Assembly (NCBI GenBank): GCA_011772595.1
Contig: WVZH01000312.1
Coordinates: 62,474-84,193 of the forward strand
Origin: Anaerolineales bacterium
GTDB lineage: Bacteria > Chloroflexota > Anaerolineae > Anaerolineales > E44-bin32
Direction of reading: 5' to 3'
DNA length: 21,720 bases
Position numbers and translations under genes: made by a program. Under the pieces are notes generated by a model. It made no database searches, was not told the origin of the DNA, and saw nothing but the letters and a program-made list of their open reading frames with translations. Of the stretch, positions 8,330 to 16,207 are shown in pieces; position 1 is the stretch's first letter; every line of letters starts with the position of its first letter.

Positions 8330-9382
8330 ATGAAGATGACTCGAAAAGGAAGATCACCCAACCTTATCTTGCTCTTACCACTGCTGCTCCTGATCTCAAG
8401 CTGTACGCGGATAAATCCTGATAAGAAGCCCTACGCTGCGTTTACAGCCGGTGACCACAACTTTTCCATCGTGGTCGATGGCCTGAAGAGGGTGTACATC
8501 GTCCACATCCCTCCTTCCTATGATACGAAGACACCCACACCTTTACTCTTTGCCTTGCATGGAGGTGGGGGAAACGCCTCAGGCAGCGTGGATTACTTTC
8601 AACTGAACGAGAAAGCGGACCGAGAGGGATTTCTCGTTGTCTATCCAGAAGGTACCGGACGACGTGTGCTGGGTAGGATGTTCGGATCGTGGAACGCCGG
8701 GAGTTGCTGCGCACCTGCGTTGGACAATGAGGTTGATGATGTGGCATTCTTCGAAAGTTTGATTCAGAAATTGGAAACCGACTTCCACGTTGATGTAAAA
8801 AGGGTATTCGTACTTGGCATGTCGAACGGAGCGCAGATGGCGTTCCGATTGGCCTGTGAATTGTCTGATAGGATTGCGGCCATTGCAACCAGCGGCTCAA
8901 TTGGATCCTACGATGCATGTCAGCCTGCAAGGCCGATTCCGGTGATTCATATTCAAGGTGTCGAGGATCCCTGTAGTCCATACGAGGGGGGCGAGTGTGG
9001 TGGTTGTATGGCCGATTTGCTTTCAAAGCTTGGGATCCCAGTTGAGAAACGCATATGGCCATGCGTATCTGTACCGGATTACATGCAGACATGGAGCGAG
9101 TGGAACCAATGTGAAGATCAGACAGAGGTCGCGTTCCAGAATGGAGATGCTACGTGTATCACATACCTGGATTGTCCACAAGATGCGGAAATTACCTTAT
9201 GCACTGTGGAGGGCATGGGGCACACCTGGGCCGGTCGGGAGACGTACGGCGCGGAATCATGCCACAGCAACCCGGATGGTTATGTTTGTCGTGTCTGGAT
9301 AGAAACGGTGGGTGCTTTGAGTGATGCTTTGATTGCCAACGATGTGATTTGGGATTTCTTTGTGCGCCATCCAATGAGATAG
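8330..9382 (+). CDS. Lipoprotein esterase of the PHB depolymerase / LpqC type
   Basis: 350 residues with a signal peptide ending LISSC (Cys25 lipidated). The alpha/beta-hydrolase parts are clear: LLFALHGGGGN (73-82, oxyanion region), GMSNGAQMA (163-171, nucleophile S165), GVEDPCSPY (210-218, likely acid D213) and GMGHTWAG (295-302, His298). This set is typical of secreted polyhydroxybutyrate depolymerase-like and feruloyl-esterase-like enzymes. About 15 Cys in the mature part suggest disulfides, unusual next to its neighbours and fitting an exported protein. Substrate unknown. ATGs at 8330 and 8336 are both possible; upstream AGAAGA is a weak ribosome site. Confidence 0.87.
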   Translation: MKMTRKGRSPNLILLLPLLLLISSCTRINPDKKPYAAFTAGDHNFSIVVDGLKRVYIVHIPPSYDTKTPTPLLFALHGGGGNASGSVDYFQLNEKADREGFLVVYPEGTGRRVLGRMFGSWNAGSCCAPALDNEVDDVAFFESLIQKLETDFHVDVKRVFVLGMSNGAQMAFRLACELSDRIAAIATSGSIGSYDACQPARPIPVIHIQGVEDPCSPYEGGECGGCMADLLSKLGIPVEKRIWPCVSVPDYMQTWSEWNQCEDQTEVAFQNGDATCITYLDCPQDAEITLCTVEGMGHTWAGRETYGAESCHSNPDGYVCRVWIETVGALSDALIANDVIWDFFVRHPMR

Positions 9383-9401
9383 GTTGAGGGGAGCCCCACT
9401 A

Positions 9402-9438
9402 TAAGGTGACCTAAGGTGACCTGCACATTGGGTCACCT
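9402..9438 (+). terminator. Hairpin after the esterase gene, with a duplicated left arm
   Basis: TAAGGTGACC is repeated in tandem at 9402-9411 and 9412-9421. AGGTGACC (9414-9421) pairs with GGTCACCT (9431-9438) across a 9-nt loop. It lies 20 nt after the esterase stop codon. Only a weak T-rich stretch (GTTTGTT) follows, so termination is uncertain. The duplicated arm allows two alternative stems. Confidence 0.45.
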
Positions 9439-9600
9439 GTTTGTTCCTGAGGGCGACAGAACGCTCTTTCGGCAACGGGTGATACGTTGTAGGATGTAGC
9501 GATTCAACCTTTGGTATTGCTGCAACATCACTAGATGAACGATCACTTTTTGGTCTAATTCAAACTTACTTCTACAAATCGCTTGCGAAGAGGCAGTGTC

Positions 9601-10953
9601 ATGAACCCCAACCTTTTACACATCAAGAACGCACATGTCATGTTTGTTCTCTGGCTCATGGTATCGCTGGCCTGCAACCTGCCCTTTGCCGTTTCCAGTC
9701 CTGTAGCAACTGATGTTATTGCGTCACCAACACCTAAACTGGAAGCCGCAACCGAATTTTCCCAATTCACCGCAACCGCCACCGAGGTTCCCAGTCCTAC
9801 ACTGATCCTGGACACACTCCCCTCCCTCTCAGGTGTGAGAGAGCGATTGGAGGCGATAAGCGCGACAAACAAATCGGACGGCACAAGCATCTCTGGCCGC
9901 CAACTATTGGTGTCGATCCTGGAAGGCCGGGGATATGATCCTACGCAGGACAACGTCCTGAAGGAGGATATTCTCTCCATACTCGATGAGTATGATTTCA
10001 ATCACCCTAGTGTGAGGATTTTTCTGATCAACGTTGCCACTGGTTTATATGGGGAAGCATATCGTCTCTATCCCTGGTCCTTGCAGGATTATTCTGTTCA
10101 ACTCGTCAATCATATCTTCATCCTGGACAGCACGATCCAGAATAGCGGTGCGTCGTACGATCGTGGTGATTTCCCTACTGACATGCCGAACCTCAGAACC
10201 CATAGGTATCCAGTCGTGGATGAGGTGATCGAAGATACTCATTTCAAGCAATACAACCTGGCACGCAATCTCATCCAAGGGGCAAATACCCAGGAAGAAG
10301 CCATTAGCTTAATCGTCGTGTGGATGCAACAAAACTTCTTCCACGCTTACCATGACTTAGACAGCCAATATGGTTGGGAAGTCTATCTTGATGGCAGGGA
10401 GCCCAACCCGAGCGGTCCAGCGGCTTACCCGTTGAGTATCGAAAGGATCTATGAGGAGCGCGTCGTCGGGTGTCACGAACCAACATTTCTGCTGGAAGGG
10501 ATGCTGCACTCGCTCAACATCCCTGCCATGCGTTTGAGTGTGCACGGACATGGGGTGCTTTATCTTCCTTCTCTGGATCGCTACATTCATGGAGATCACG
10601 TGGCAAGCTATACAGATGCCCCGCTTGGGATGTTGCTCTTGTCGCCCGATGAATTTCGACCTTTCGCAGACGACGTGAACTGGATTTTTCAGATCTACAT
10701 GGATAAAGATCAAAGAAGAGTATTCTCCATACCCTTGAAACGGGATGGTGGCAACCTCCATATCACTGCAAAGGGACTTCGTGATCATGAAGCCAATACA
10801 TGCATTCAGGTCACGGATGAATACTGGGCCGGCGTATCGACGCAGCTGGCATCATACAATATCCAGTACGATCGAGAAACCTGCGAGTTGAGCGGTGACA
10901 AGGTTCCTATCCTTAATTTAAACGAGTTGAGCAATCTCGGGACTATACCTTGA
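9601..10953 (+). CDS. Lipoprotein with a transglutaminase-like domain
   Basis: 450 residues. The signal peptide ends VSLAC (Cys25), followed by a Ser/Thr/Pro-rich linker to about residue 75. The region 225-335 resembles the transglutaminase/papain-like core: a helix before it (EEAISLIVVWMQQNFFH), then VVGCHEPTFLLEGMLHSLNIPA with putative nucleophile Cys291, then VHGHGVLY with His315/His317, and D326 or D332 as the third residue. The C-terminal 100 residues are beta-rich and unassigned. Family members cleave or crosslink proteins or peptides; the role here is unknown, and the match is partial. The ATG at 9601 has AAGAGG (9588-9593) 7 nt upstream; an in-frame TTG at 9583 is less likely. Confidence 0.72.
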   Translation: MNPNLLHIKNAHVMFVLWLMVSLACNLPFAVSSPVATDVIASPTPKLEAATEFSQFTATATEVPSPTLILDTLPSLSGVRERLEAISATNKSDGTSISGRQLLVSILEGRGYDPTQDNVLKEDILSILDEYDFNHPSVRIFLINVATGLYGEAYRLYPWSLQDYSVQLVNHIFILDSTIQNSGASYDRGDFPTDMPNLRTHRYPVVDEVIEDTHFKQYNLARNLIQGANTQEEAISLIVVWMQQNFFHAYHDLDSQYGWEVYLDGREPNPSGPAAYPLSIERIYEERVVGCHEPTFLLEGMLHSLNIPAMRLSVHGHGVLYLPSLDRYIHGDHVASYTDAPLGMLLLSPDEFRPFADDVNWIFQIYMDKDQRRVFSIPLKRDGGNLHITAKGLRDHEANTCIQVTDEYWAGVSTQLASYNIQYDRETCELSGDKVPILNLNELSNLGTIP

Positions 10954-11092
10954 CGTTGATCTGATAACCGGGGGTGTGTGAATCTAGTTCGAATAATGCC
11001 CCTCGACGCATGTCATAACTAGGATAAAATCAAAAGCAGTCGGTCGGACGGTTTTAGAAAATCAGTAGAGTGTAGATAAGGGAATCAGCTCT

Positions 11093-12916
11093 GTGACATC
11101 TTCGCGCCCAAGAAGACCTTTGCGCATCAAGGATGAATATTCCTTGATCGTCATTGGATTCGTCCTTGCGGTAGTCTTCTTGCTGCTCGATTCTGTCGTC
11201 CTGTCATTCATCTTTCAAAGCGGTAACTTCGTTTCGCAGCTATTCACCCCGGGCTTGTCGGTGATGGTGCGGCGGGTGTTGGTCATTGCTTTTTTGTTGG
11301 TGTTCGCGAGCATTGCGCAATGGGTGGCCAATAAACGAGGGCAGGTGGAAAAAACCTTGACGGAAGACGAGGAACGGTTCCGTCGGCTTGTGGAACTTTC
11401 GCCAGATGCCATCGCCATTCAAAGTGAGGATAAGATCGTCTACGTGAATCCCGCCGGCGCAGAACTCTTTGGTTATGGCGATGTCGCGGAGCTCATCGGG
11501 AGATCGGTCTGGGACTTCGTTCCTGCGAGGTATAAACCAATCGTTGAAAAGCGATACCGTCGAATGAGAGAAGAAGGGACGATGGCCCCGCCTGTCGAGA
11601 TGGAGTTGCTCCGTCTAGATGGCTTACCTGTTGATGTGGAGGTTTCAGCAATCCCATTTACTTTTAAAGGGAAACCAGCAATCCAAGCAATTTTTCACGA
11701 CATCACGGCTCGCAAATTGGTAGAAGAACAGATCCGGCAACGTAATATCGAACTTGCTGCGCTTAATGCTATTGCTGCCACGGTGAGCCACAGTCTGGAT
11801 CTGGAGAAAATACTTAACGATTCTTTAGATGACGTCATGCACCTCGACATCCTGGGTGGGGACACTCAAGGGATGATCTTTCTCGTTGATGAATTTTCTG
11901 ACACGCTCACCCTCGTCGCGCATCGCGGCGCACCTGAAAATCACCCTTGTCTGAAGCAGCCTCCACGCATCGGTGAATGCCTGTGTGGATTGGCGGTGCA
12001 GATGGGAGAACCAGTCCTGTCGGAGGATTGCTATGATGATGTGCGACACACACGGCGTTGGTCTGATATGCTCCACCACAGAGATGTGTGCCTGCCTTTG
12101 AAAGTGCGCGGCAATGTGTTGGGCGCGATGGACATTCGTCTACCGGCATCTAAAGAAATCGGCGAAAACGTCGTCGAGCTACTATCATCCGTGGCCGATC
12201 AAATCAGTGTTGCCGTTGAAAACGCCCGGCTTTTTGAAGAGGTGAGTCGACAAAGTGAGAGACTACGCGTCCTGAGTGTAAGGTTGGCTGAGGCCGAGGA
12301 GACTGAGCGGCAGCGGCTTGCCAGGGAGCTTCATGATCAGGTAGGTCAGGGTCTTACAGCTTTGGGCATCAATCTGAACATCATTCGTACACAGTTGCCG
12401 GAGAGTGAGCTAGAAAGGCTACATCAGTACCTGGACGATTCCTTCATCTTGGTCGAGAAGACGACAGAACGCATTCGCGGTGTCATGTCTGAGTTACGAC
12501 CTCCCATGCTGGACGATTATGGATTGCTGGCGACGCTACAATGGTACGGTGAGCAATTCTCCGATCGAGTTGGGATAGATGTGACGGTTTCGGGCGACGA
12601 GCCGATTCCTCGTCTGTCCTCGTCCGTGGAGGGTGCCTTGTTTCGCATCTCAACGGAAGCTCTGACTAACGTAGCCAAACATGCGCAGGCCTCTAAAGTG
12701 ATTGTGAGCATCGATCAAACCGACAAGCTCCTCCAATTGGTGATCGCCGATGATGGCGTGGGTTTTGAAACGAGACACCCCTCACTTGATAATCAGGAGG
12801 GTGGATGGGGATTGCTGATCATGTCCGAACGGGCTGAGGCCTTGGGAGGAACCTGCAAGATCGAGCCTCGTGATTCGAATGGGGGTACCCGAGTGGTTGC
12901 GGAGATTCCTCGATGA
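11093..12916 (+). CDS. PAS-GAF sensor histidine kinase (HisKA_3, LiaS/DegS type)
   Basis: 607 residues starting with GTG, with AAGGGA (11078-11083) 9 nt upstream. Two membrane segments (about 17-41 and 60-80) flank a very short outside loop. A PAS domain spans about 93-208. A GAF domain (about 222-383) carries a cysteine pattern: C286, C296, C298 (GECLCG), C313 and C333. The dimerisation helix has the HisKA_3 box with RELHDQ (His414, the phosphorylated residue). The ATPase domain shows TEALTNVAKH (N526) and DDGVGF (553-558), and GWGLLIMSERA near the end. The kinase should phosphorylate the regulator encoded next, with which it shares 4 bases. With almost no outside domain, sensing is probably by PAS, GAF or the membrane itself. 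Confidence 0.94.
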   Translation: MTSSRPRRPLRIKDEYSLIVIGFVLAVVFLLLDSVVLSFIFQSGNFVSQLFTPGLSVMVRRVLVIAFLLVFASIAQWVANKRGQVEKTLTEDEERFRRLVELSPDAIAIQSEDKIVYVNPAGAELFGYGDVAELIGRSVWDFVPARYKPIVEKRYRRMREEGTMAPPVEMELLRLDGLPVDVEVSAIPFTFKGKPAIQAIFHDITARKLVEEQIRQRNIELAALNAIAATVSHSLDLEKILNDSLDDVMHLDILGGDTQGMIFLVDEFSDTLTLVAHRGAPENHPCLKQPPRIGECLCGLAVQMGEPVLSEDCYDDVRHTRRWSDMLHHRDVCLPLKVRGNVLGAMDIRLPASKEIGENVVELLSSVADQISVAVENARLFEEVSRQSERLRVLSVRLAEAEETERQRLARELHDQVGQGLTALGINLNIIRTQLPESELERLHQYLDDSFILVEKTTERIRGVMSELRPPMLDDYGLLATLQWYGEQFSDRVGIDVTVSGDEPIPRLSSSVEGALFRISTEALTNVAKHAQASKVIVSIDQTDKLLQLVIADDGVGFETRHPSLDNQEGGWGLLIMSERAEALGGTCKIEPRDSNGGTRVVAEIPR

Positions 12917-13566
12917 GTATTACGGTCCTGTTAGCCGACGACCACAAGGTTGTATGCGATGGTTTGGGAGTTCTTTTGGATTCGGAAGCGGATATCCGCG
13001 TCGTCGGTCAAGCCGCGGACGGGCGCCAAGCGGTAAACCGGGTTCGAGAGCTTCAACCCGATGTCGTGATCATGGATATTAATATGCCCGATCTGAACGG
13101 CATCGAAGCCACCCGCCAGATCATAGAATCGAGCGACTCTACCCGCATCATCATTTTGTCGATGTTCAAATCCAGCGAACATATCTATCGCGCCTTGCAG
13201 GCTGGGGCGCGAGGGTATCTCTTGAAGGAGTCGGCCGGAGTTGAAGTGGTAGACGCTGTCCGGGTAGTTAACACAGGGTATCGTTACTTGAGCCAGAAAA
13301 TTTCCGACGAAATCATTGATCGTTATATCCACTTACGCCAAGAAGTTGATGATGATTCCTCGTTATCGCAACTCAGCCCACGAGAGCTGGAAGTTATGCA
13401 ACTTGTGGTCGAAGGCAAATCGAGCGCCGAAGTTGCCTCGATCCTTTGCCTTTCCCCGAAGACCGTGGAGACGTACCGCAGCCGCATGATGAAGAAGCTG
13501 GATATCCACGATCTCCCTTCGCTCGTCAAGTTCGCCATTCAAAACGGTTTGACAACGCTCGAGTAA
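12913..13566 (+). CDS. NarL/FixJ-type response regulator
   Basis: 217 residues. The receiver domain (1-120) has the acidic pair D9-D10, phospho-acceptor D55 in VIMDINMPD, S83 and K105 (YLLKES). A linker leads to a LuxR-type helix-turn-helix (about 150-212): LSPRELEVMQLVVEGKSSAEVA, then LSPKTVETYRSRMMKKL. It is the partner of the kinase just upstream: the ATG overlaps the kinase stop codon as ATGA, a sign of coupled translation. Target genes are not evident from this window. Confidence 0.95.
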   Translation: MSITVLLADDHKVVCDGLGVLLDSEADIRVVGQAADGRQAVNRVRELQPDVVIMDINMPDLNGIEATRQIIESSDSTRIIILSMFKSSEHIYRALQAGARGYLLKESAGVEVVDAVRVVNTGYRYLSQKISDEIIDRYIHLRQEVDDDSSLSQLSPRELEVMQLVVEGKSSAEVASILCLSPKTVETYRSRMMKKLDIHDLPSLVKFAIQNGLTTLE

Positions 13567-13676
13567 TTCGATCAGAAACGCAAATCCAAGATGTATACTG
13601 ATCTACCATTATTTCCTCAGAGGAAGACATACGATTTCTTCTTCGGTGTTACCTGCTTCGGTAGACACATTCTGAT

Positions 13677-13916
13677 TTGCCTTCTTTCCCGGTTTTGAAG
13701 ATATCGCTTCCGTTCTACCGAGTCGGACGAGAAAGGTACAAAAGAGGATACACCCTGATTGACGCGAGGGAGGGGGTTCAGCTAGTTGATCTGAGGTTTC
13801 TCGTGGGACAGATTGTAGTCTCCACGATTGTGGCGCTCATCCTCATGGGTGTGACCAGAGGGAAATATAGATTCACTTCTGAGAACGATATAGGGAATAT
13901 CAGAGACGTCGTATAA
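13677..13916 (+). CDS. Possible small membrane protein, or the remnant of one
   Basis: A 79-codon open frame with TTG as its only early start (13677 or 13695) and no clear ribosome site. It encodes a basic stretch (YRVGRERYKRGYTLID) and then one likely membrane helix (LRFLVGQIVVSTIVALILMG, about residues 40-59) followed by TRGK. The helix flanked by charges looks protein-like, but the poor start and a TAG at 13662 just upstream suggest either a broken gene or chance. The rest of the stretch 13567-13964 holds nothing else I recognise. Confidence 0.35.
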   Translation: MPSFPVLKISLPFYRVGRERYKRGYTLIDAREGVQLVDLRFLVGQIVVSTIVALILMGVTRGKYRFTSENDIGNIRDVV

Positions 13917-13964
13917 GATTAAGGTCCATCTGAAAACTGTCGAATGAAGAAAGGGGCAAATGCG

Positions 13965-14471
13965 ATGAGTGAAGAACATACTTGGGATGAAGAATGGGAG
14001 CAGATCTTTCACGACATAGAAGCGAAGTTCAGGAAAGAAGCTGCAAGATGGTCTGGAGCTGAACCGACGGATGATTGGGAGACGATCGGTAAAAAGATGG
14101 AAGCGAAGGTTCGCGCAGATGCGGCTACAAGTGTAGGTGCCGATCCTGAGGAAGACTGGGAACAAATATGCAAGCGTCTTGAAGGGAATTTCAAGTCCGA
14201 GGTGGCGAAATTCGCCGATGCCGATCAAGGCGACGACTGGGATACCATAGGTCGCAAGATGGAGGTGAAGATTCGGTCTGAGATGGCCACCGGTGTGGGT
14301 GGTGAGCCGGATGAAAGCTGGGATGAGATCGGGAAGCGAATTGAGCGCAGGGTTCGAGTGGGATTGGGCGAATGGGCTGGCGCTGAGCCCGGGGACGATT
14401 GGCCCACCGTCGGGCGCAAGTTGGAGGAGAAGTTTAAGGTTGTCCTGAAGGAGTGGTTCGAGGAGGAATAG
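13965..14471 (+). CDS. Acidic protein made of six 27-residue tandem repeats
   Basis: 168 residues. Trp occurs at exactly 11, 38, 65, 92, 119 and 146, each opening a 27-residue unit of the form W-[ED]-x-I-G-K-[KR]-[MLI]-E-x-[KR]-[VIF]-[RK], then an Ala/Gly-rich part, [GA]-[AG]-[ED]-P-x-[DE]-[DES]. Units 2, 4 and 6 resemble each other more than units 1, 3 and 5, so the older unit may be 54 residues. Each unit has an amphipathic helix followed by an acidic turn. There is no signal peptide or membrane helix, so it should be cytoplasmic. I know no function. AAGGGG (13951-13956) lies 8 nt before the ATG at 13965; an in-frame ATG at 13944 precedes that site and is not used. It converges on arsM. Confidence 0.82.
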   Translation: MSEEHTWDEEWEQIFHDIEAKFRKEAARWSGAEPTDDWETIGKKMEAKVRADAATSVGADPEEDWEQICKRLEGNFKSEVAKFADADQGDDWDTIGRKMEVKIRSEMATGVGGEPDESWDEIGKRIERRVRVGLGEWAGAEPGDDWPTVGRKLEEKFKVVLKEWFEEE

Positions 14472-14597
14472 AGGCGCGAGAGAGACAATTCTCATCCAAT
14501 CTGTATCGGTTCGATGGGTTGGTTATATAGATCATCGCACACGATATTCGCCCAACCAGCGCCGCATCGTATAGATTGGGAATTTACGGTCTAGGGT

Positions 14598-14625
14598 GTA
14601 GGGGCGGTTCGCGAACCGCCCCTAC
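14598..14625. repeat. Perfect 28-bp palindrome between convergent genes
   Basis: The half-site GTAGGGGCGGTTCG is followed at once by its exact reverse complement, with no loop. It lies between the stop of the repeat protein (14471) and the stop of arsM (14640). It could act as a two-way terminator stem, but neither side has a T tract. GC-rich palindromes with the same GTAGGGGCGG...CCGCCCCTAC pattern are known as dispersed repeats in several bacterial groups, so a repeat-family member is the more likely reading. Confidence 0.8.
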
Positions 14626-14639
14626 GCTTTACATTAGGT

Positions 14640-15587
14640 TTATTCCGATGGTTTTCTTGCCGTGATTTTGGCGCTGAACACGGCCTGTTGAATCGAACCC
14701 TTATCGACATTTTCCATTTCGCCGAGATCAATCTGTTTCACTGTGCCATCTTCCAGGTTTATGGCCAGAAGGCCGGAGCCATTATCGGAGTCATCGACTT
14801 TAATGCCGAGCTGATCCATGGCTTCCTCGATGAAGGCTTCATCCATATAAATGGGTGTCAACTCCACATCGACGAAACCCGCATCTTCGATGGCAGAGAC
14901 GTAATCCTTGGCCTCAAGCGCCCCCGCAAGACACCCAGCCCACGCGCTGAGGTCGTTCTTGATTTCGTCGGGAAGTGGTCCACCCGTGACGATGTCGCTT
15001 ACAGCCAGCTGCCCCCCAGGACGCAGAACACGGAAAGCCTCGCGGAACACCTGCGGTTTGTCCGGGCTGAGGTTGATGACACAGTTCGAGATCACAACGT
15101 CCACTGTTTCGTCTGAGACAGGGAGATGTTCGATCTCCCCGAGCCGGAACTCGACATTCTCTGCGCCCAATTTGGCTTTATTGGCGCGAGATTTCTCGAT
15201 CATTTCGGCAGTCATGTCGACGCCGATCACGTGACCCGTCTCGCCCACCTGATTAGCCGCCAAGAAGCAATCGATGCCACCGCCCGAGCCCAGATCGAGC
15301 ACGGTCTGACCTGGTTCGAGCGAGGCCAGCGTCACCGGGTCTCCACAACCTAGCGACAGACCCGTGACCTCTTCAGGCAGCGAGGCCACATCCGGCGTCT
15401 CATACAGATGTGAGACCATGTCGATCGAGCTATCGCTGCTCTCCGGCGCACATCCGCAGCTGCTCTCCGCCGGGGCGCAACAGCTGGATGCGCCTTCGCC
15501 CTCAAACTCGGCGGCGATCTTGCCGTAATGCTGGCGAACCTCCGAGCGGACGTCAGCCTCTGCAGCTGATTTTTCTTTGGTAGCCAT
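14640..15587 (-). CDS. arsM: Arsenite S-adenosylmethionine methyltransferase
   Basis: 315 residues. ArsM methylates trivalent arsenic with SAM, giving volatile or excreted methylated forms. The SAM-binding motif is VLDLGSGGGIDCFLAA (96-111), with IGVDMTAEMI after it. The three cysteines that bind As(III) in characterised ArsM proteins are all in their expected settings: C81 (SLGCGDP), C169 (VISNCVINLSP) and C219 (SAWAGCLAGAL). Near the N-terminus are two further Cys pairs, SSCCAP and SCGCAP (36-37, 44, 46), which may help pick up the metal. The C-terminal part (260-315) is the usual extra domain. AGGAG lies 8 nt before the ATG at 15587. It is downstream of arsR on the same strand, with its own candidate promoter in the 75-nt gap. 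Confidence 0.95.
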   Translation of the reverse strand: MATKEKSAAEADVRSEVRQHYGKIAAEFEGEGASSCCAPAESSCGCAPESSDSSIDMVSHLYETPDVASLPEEVTGLSLGCGDPVTLASLEPGQTVLDLGSGGGIDCFLAANQVGETGHVIGVDMTAEMIEKSRANKAKLGAENVEFRLGEIEHLPVSDETVDVVISNCVINLSPDKPQVFREAFRVLRPGGQLAVSDIVTGGPLPDEIKNDLSAWAGCLAGALEAKDYVSAIEDAGFVDVELTPIYMDEAFIEEAMDQLGIKVDDSDNGSGLLAINLEDGTVKQIDLGEMENVDKGSIQQAVFSAKITARKPSE

Positions 15588-15604
15588 AATCGATTCTCCT
15601 TTTG

Positions 15605-15640
15605 ATCGATATATTCATATATTTCGATACGTTTTGTCAA
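15605..15640 (-). promoter_or_regulatory. Candidate promoter and operator in front of arsM
   Basis: Read on the minus strand, an exact TTGACA (complement of 15635-15640) is followed by an imperfect inverted repeat: ATCGA arms at 15605-15609 and 15624-15628 around the short palindrome ATATTCATAT (15611-15620). The repeat covers where a -10 box would lie, although no good TATAAT is present at the usual distance. This would suit repression by the ArsR protein encoded upstream. The binding is inferred. Confidence 0.45.
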
Positions 15641-15662
15641 AAAAAGAGTGCTTTAGTAATTA

Positions 15663-15977
15663 TCAATCAGTCAACTCGATTGGGTACTCTGGTGCGAACT
15701 CCTCGGCGACCTGGCAACATGCTGCAATAACTCGCGCCTGGTTCATGGTGTAAAGAACTTGCTTACCTCGTCGTTCTGACGTTACGAGACCGGCGACTTT
15801 GAGGATTTTCAGGTGGTGTGAAACGGTCGGTTGGGCCACGTCTAAAGCCGCTACGATATCGTTGACGCTCATCTGGTGGCAACAACATAGAGCCATGATC
15901 TTCTGCCGTGTTTCGTCGGCCAATGCCTTTGCAAAGTCAACCGTGTTGATCTCTTTAGCAATCATATCGACAACCAT
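15663..15977 (-). CDS. arsR: ArsR/SmtB-family metal-responsive repressor
   Basis: 104 residues with the winged helix-turn-helix of the family: DFAKALADETRQKIMALCCCH, then VNDIVAALDVAQPTVSHHLKILKVAGLV as the DNA-reading part, and SERRGKQVLYTM as the wing. Three cysteines in a row (C31-C33), where classical ArsR proteins have ELCVCD, are the likely As(III) site; a CC pair at 87-88 may add ligands. Binding of arsenite releases the DNA and switches on the operon. The next gene is arsM, so the effector is most likely arsenic. The start may be the ATG at 15977 or 15965; both lie very close to the promoter -10 box, so the leader is tiny or absent. Confidence 0.92.
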   Translation of the reverse strand: MVVDMIAKEINTVDFAKALADETRQKIMALCCCHQMSVNDIVAALDVAQPTVSHHLKILKVAGLVTSERRGKQVLYTMNQARVIAACCQVAEEFAPEYPIELTD

Positions 15978-16014
15978 CTATATCTTATTATATAGATAAT
16001 TATCGATTTGTCAA
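15976..16014 (-). promoter_or_regulatory. arsR promoter (TTGACA-N16-TATAAT) with overlapping operator
   Basis: On the minus strand TTGACA (16009-16014) and TATAAT (15987-15992) are both perfect consensus hexamers, 16 nt apart. An inverted repeat with 8-bp arms, ATCTATAT (15976-15983) and ATATAGAT (15990-15997), spans the -10 box, where a bound repressor would block polymerase. The transcript should begin near 15980, only about 3 nt before the first possible start codon of arsR. Confidence 0.75.
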
Positions 16015-16207
16015 GCGGGGAACTCGTTGTCTCGCACCGAAAATGGATACGAAGCTGGCGAAGAGTTACGTGGAAGTGGATTTGAAGGAATCCGGTTCTC
16101 CCCACAAGGGATGTCAGATTCTCCCGATATGACGACATCATTCTTTCACGTTATTCTGGGAGTACACCTAAATCAAAAGTAAAACTATTATAAAAGGAGT
16201 GCGGACT

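Noticed and set aside
8442..9092. 216-codon minus-strand open frame over the esterase gene
   Set aside because: The plus strand has a complete signal peptide and catalytic motifs; the reverse is a shadow.
13782..14495. 237-codon minus-strand open frame over the repeat protein
   Set aside because: The plus-strand protein has a good ribosome site and exact residue-level repeats; the reverse frame is open only because the repeated codons avoid its stops.
16110..16139. GATGTC-N18-GACATC inverted repeat between arsR and the SDR gene
   Set aside because: Six-base arms with an 18-nt gap are easily reached by chance and nothing else supports a site there.
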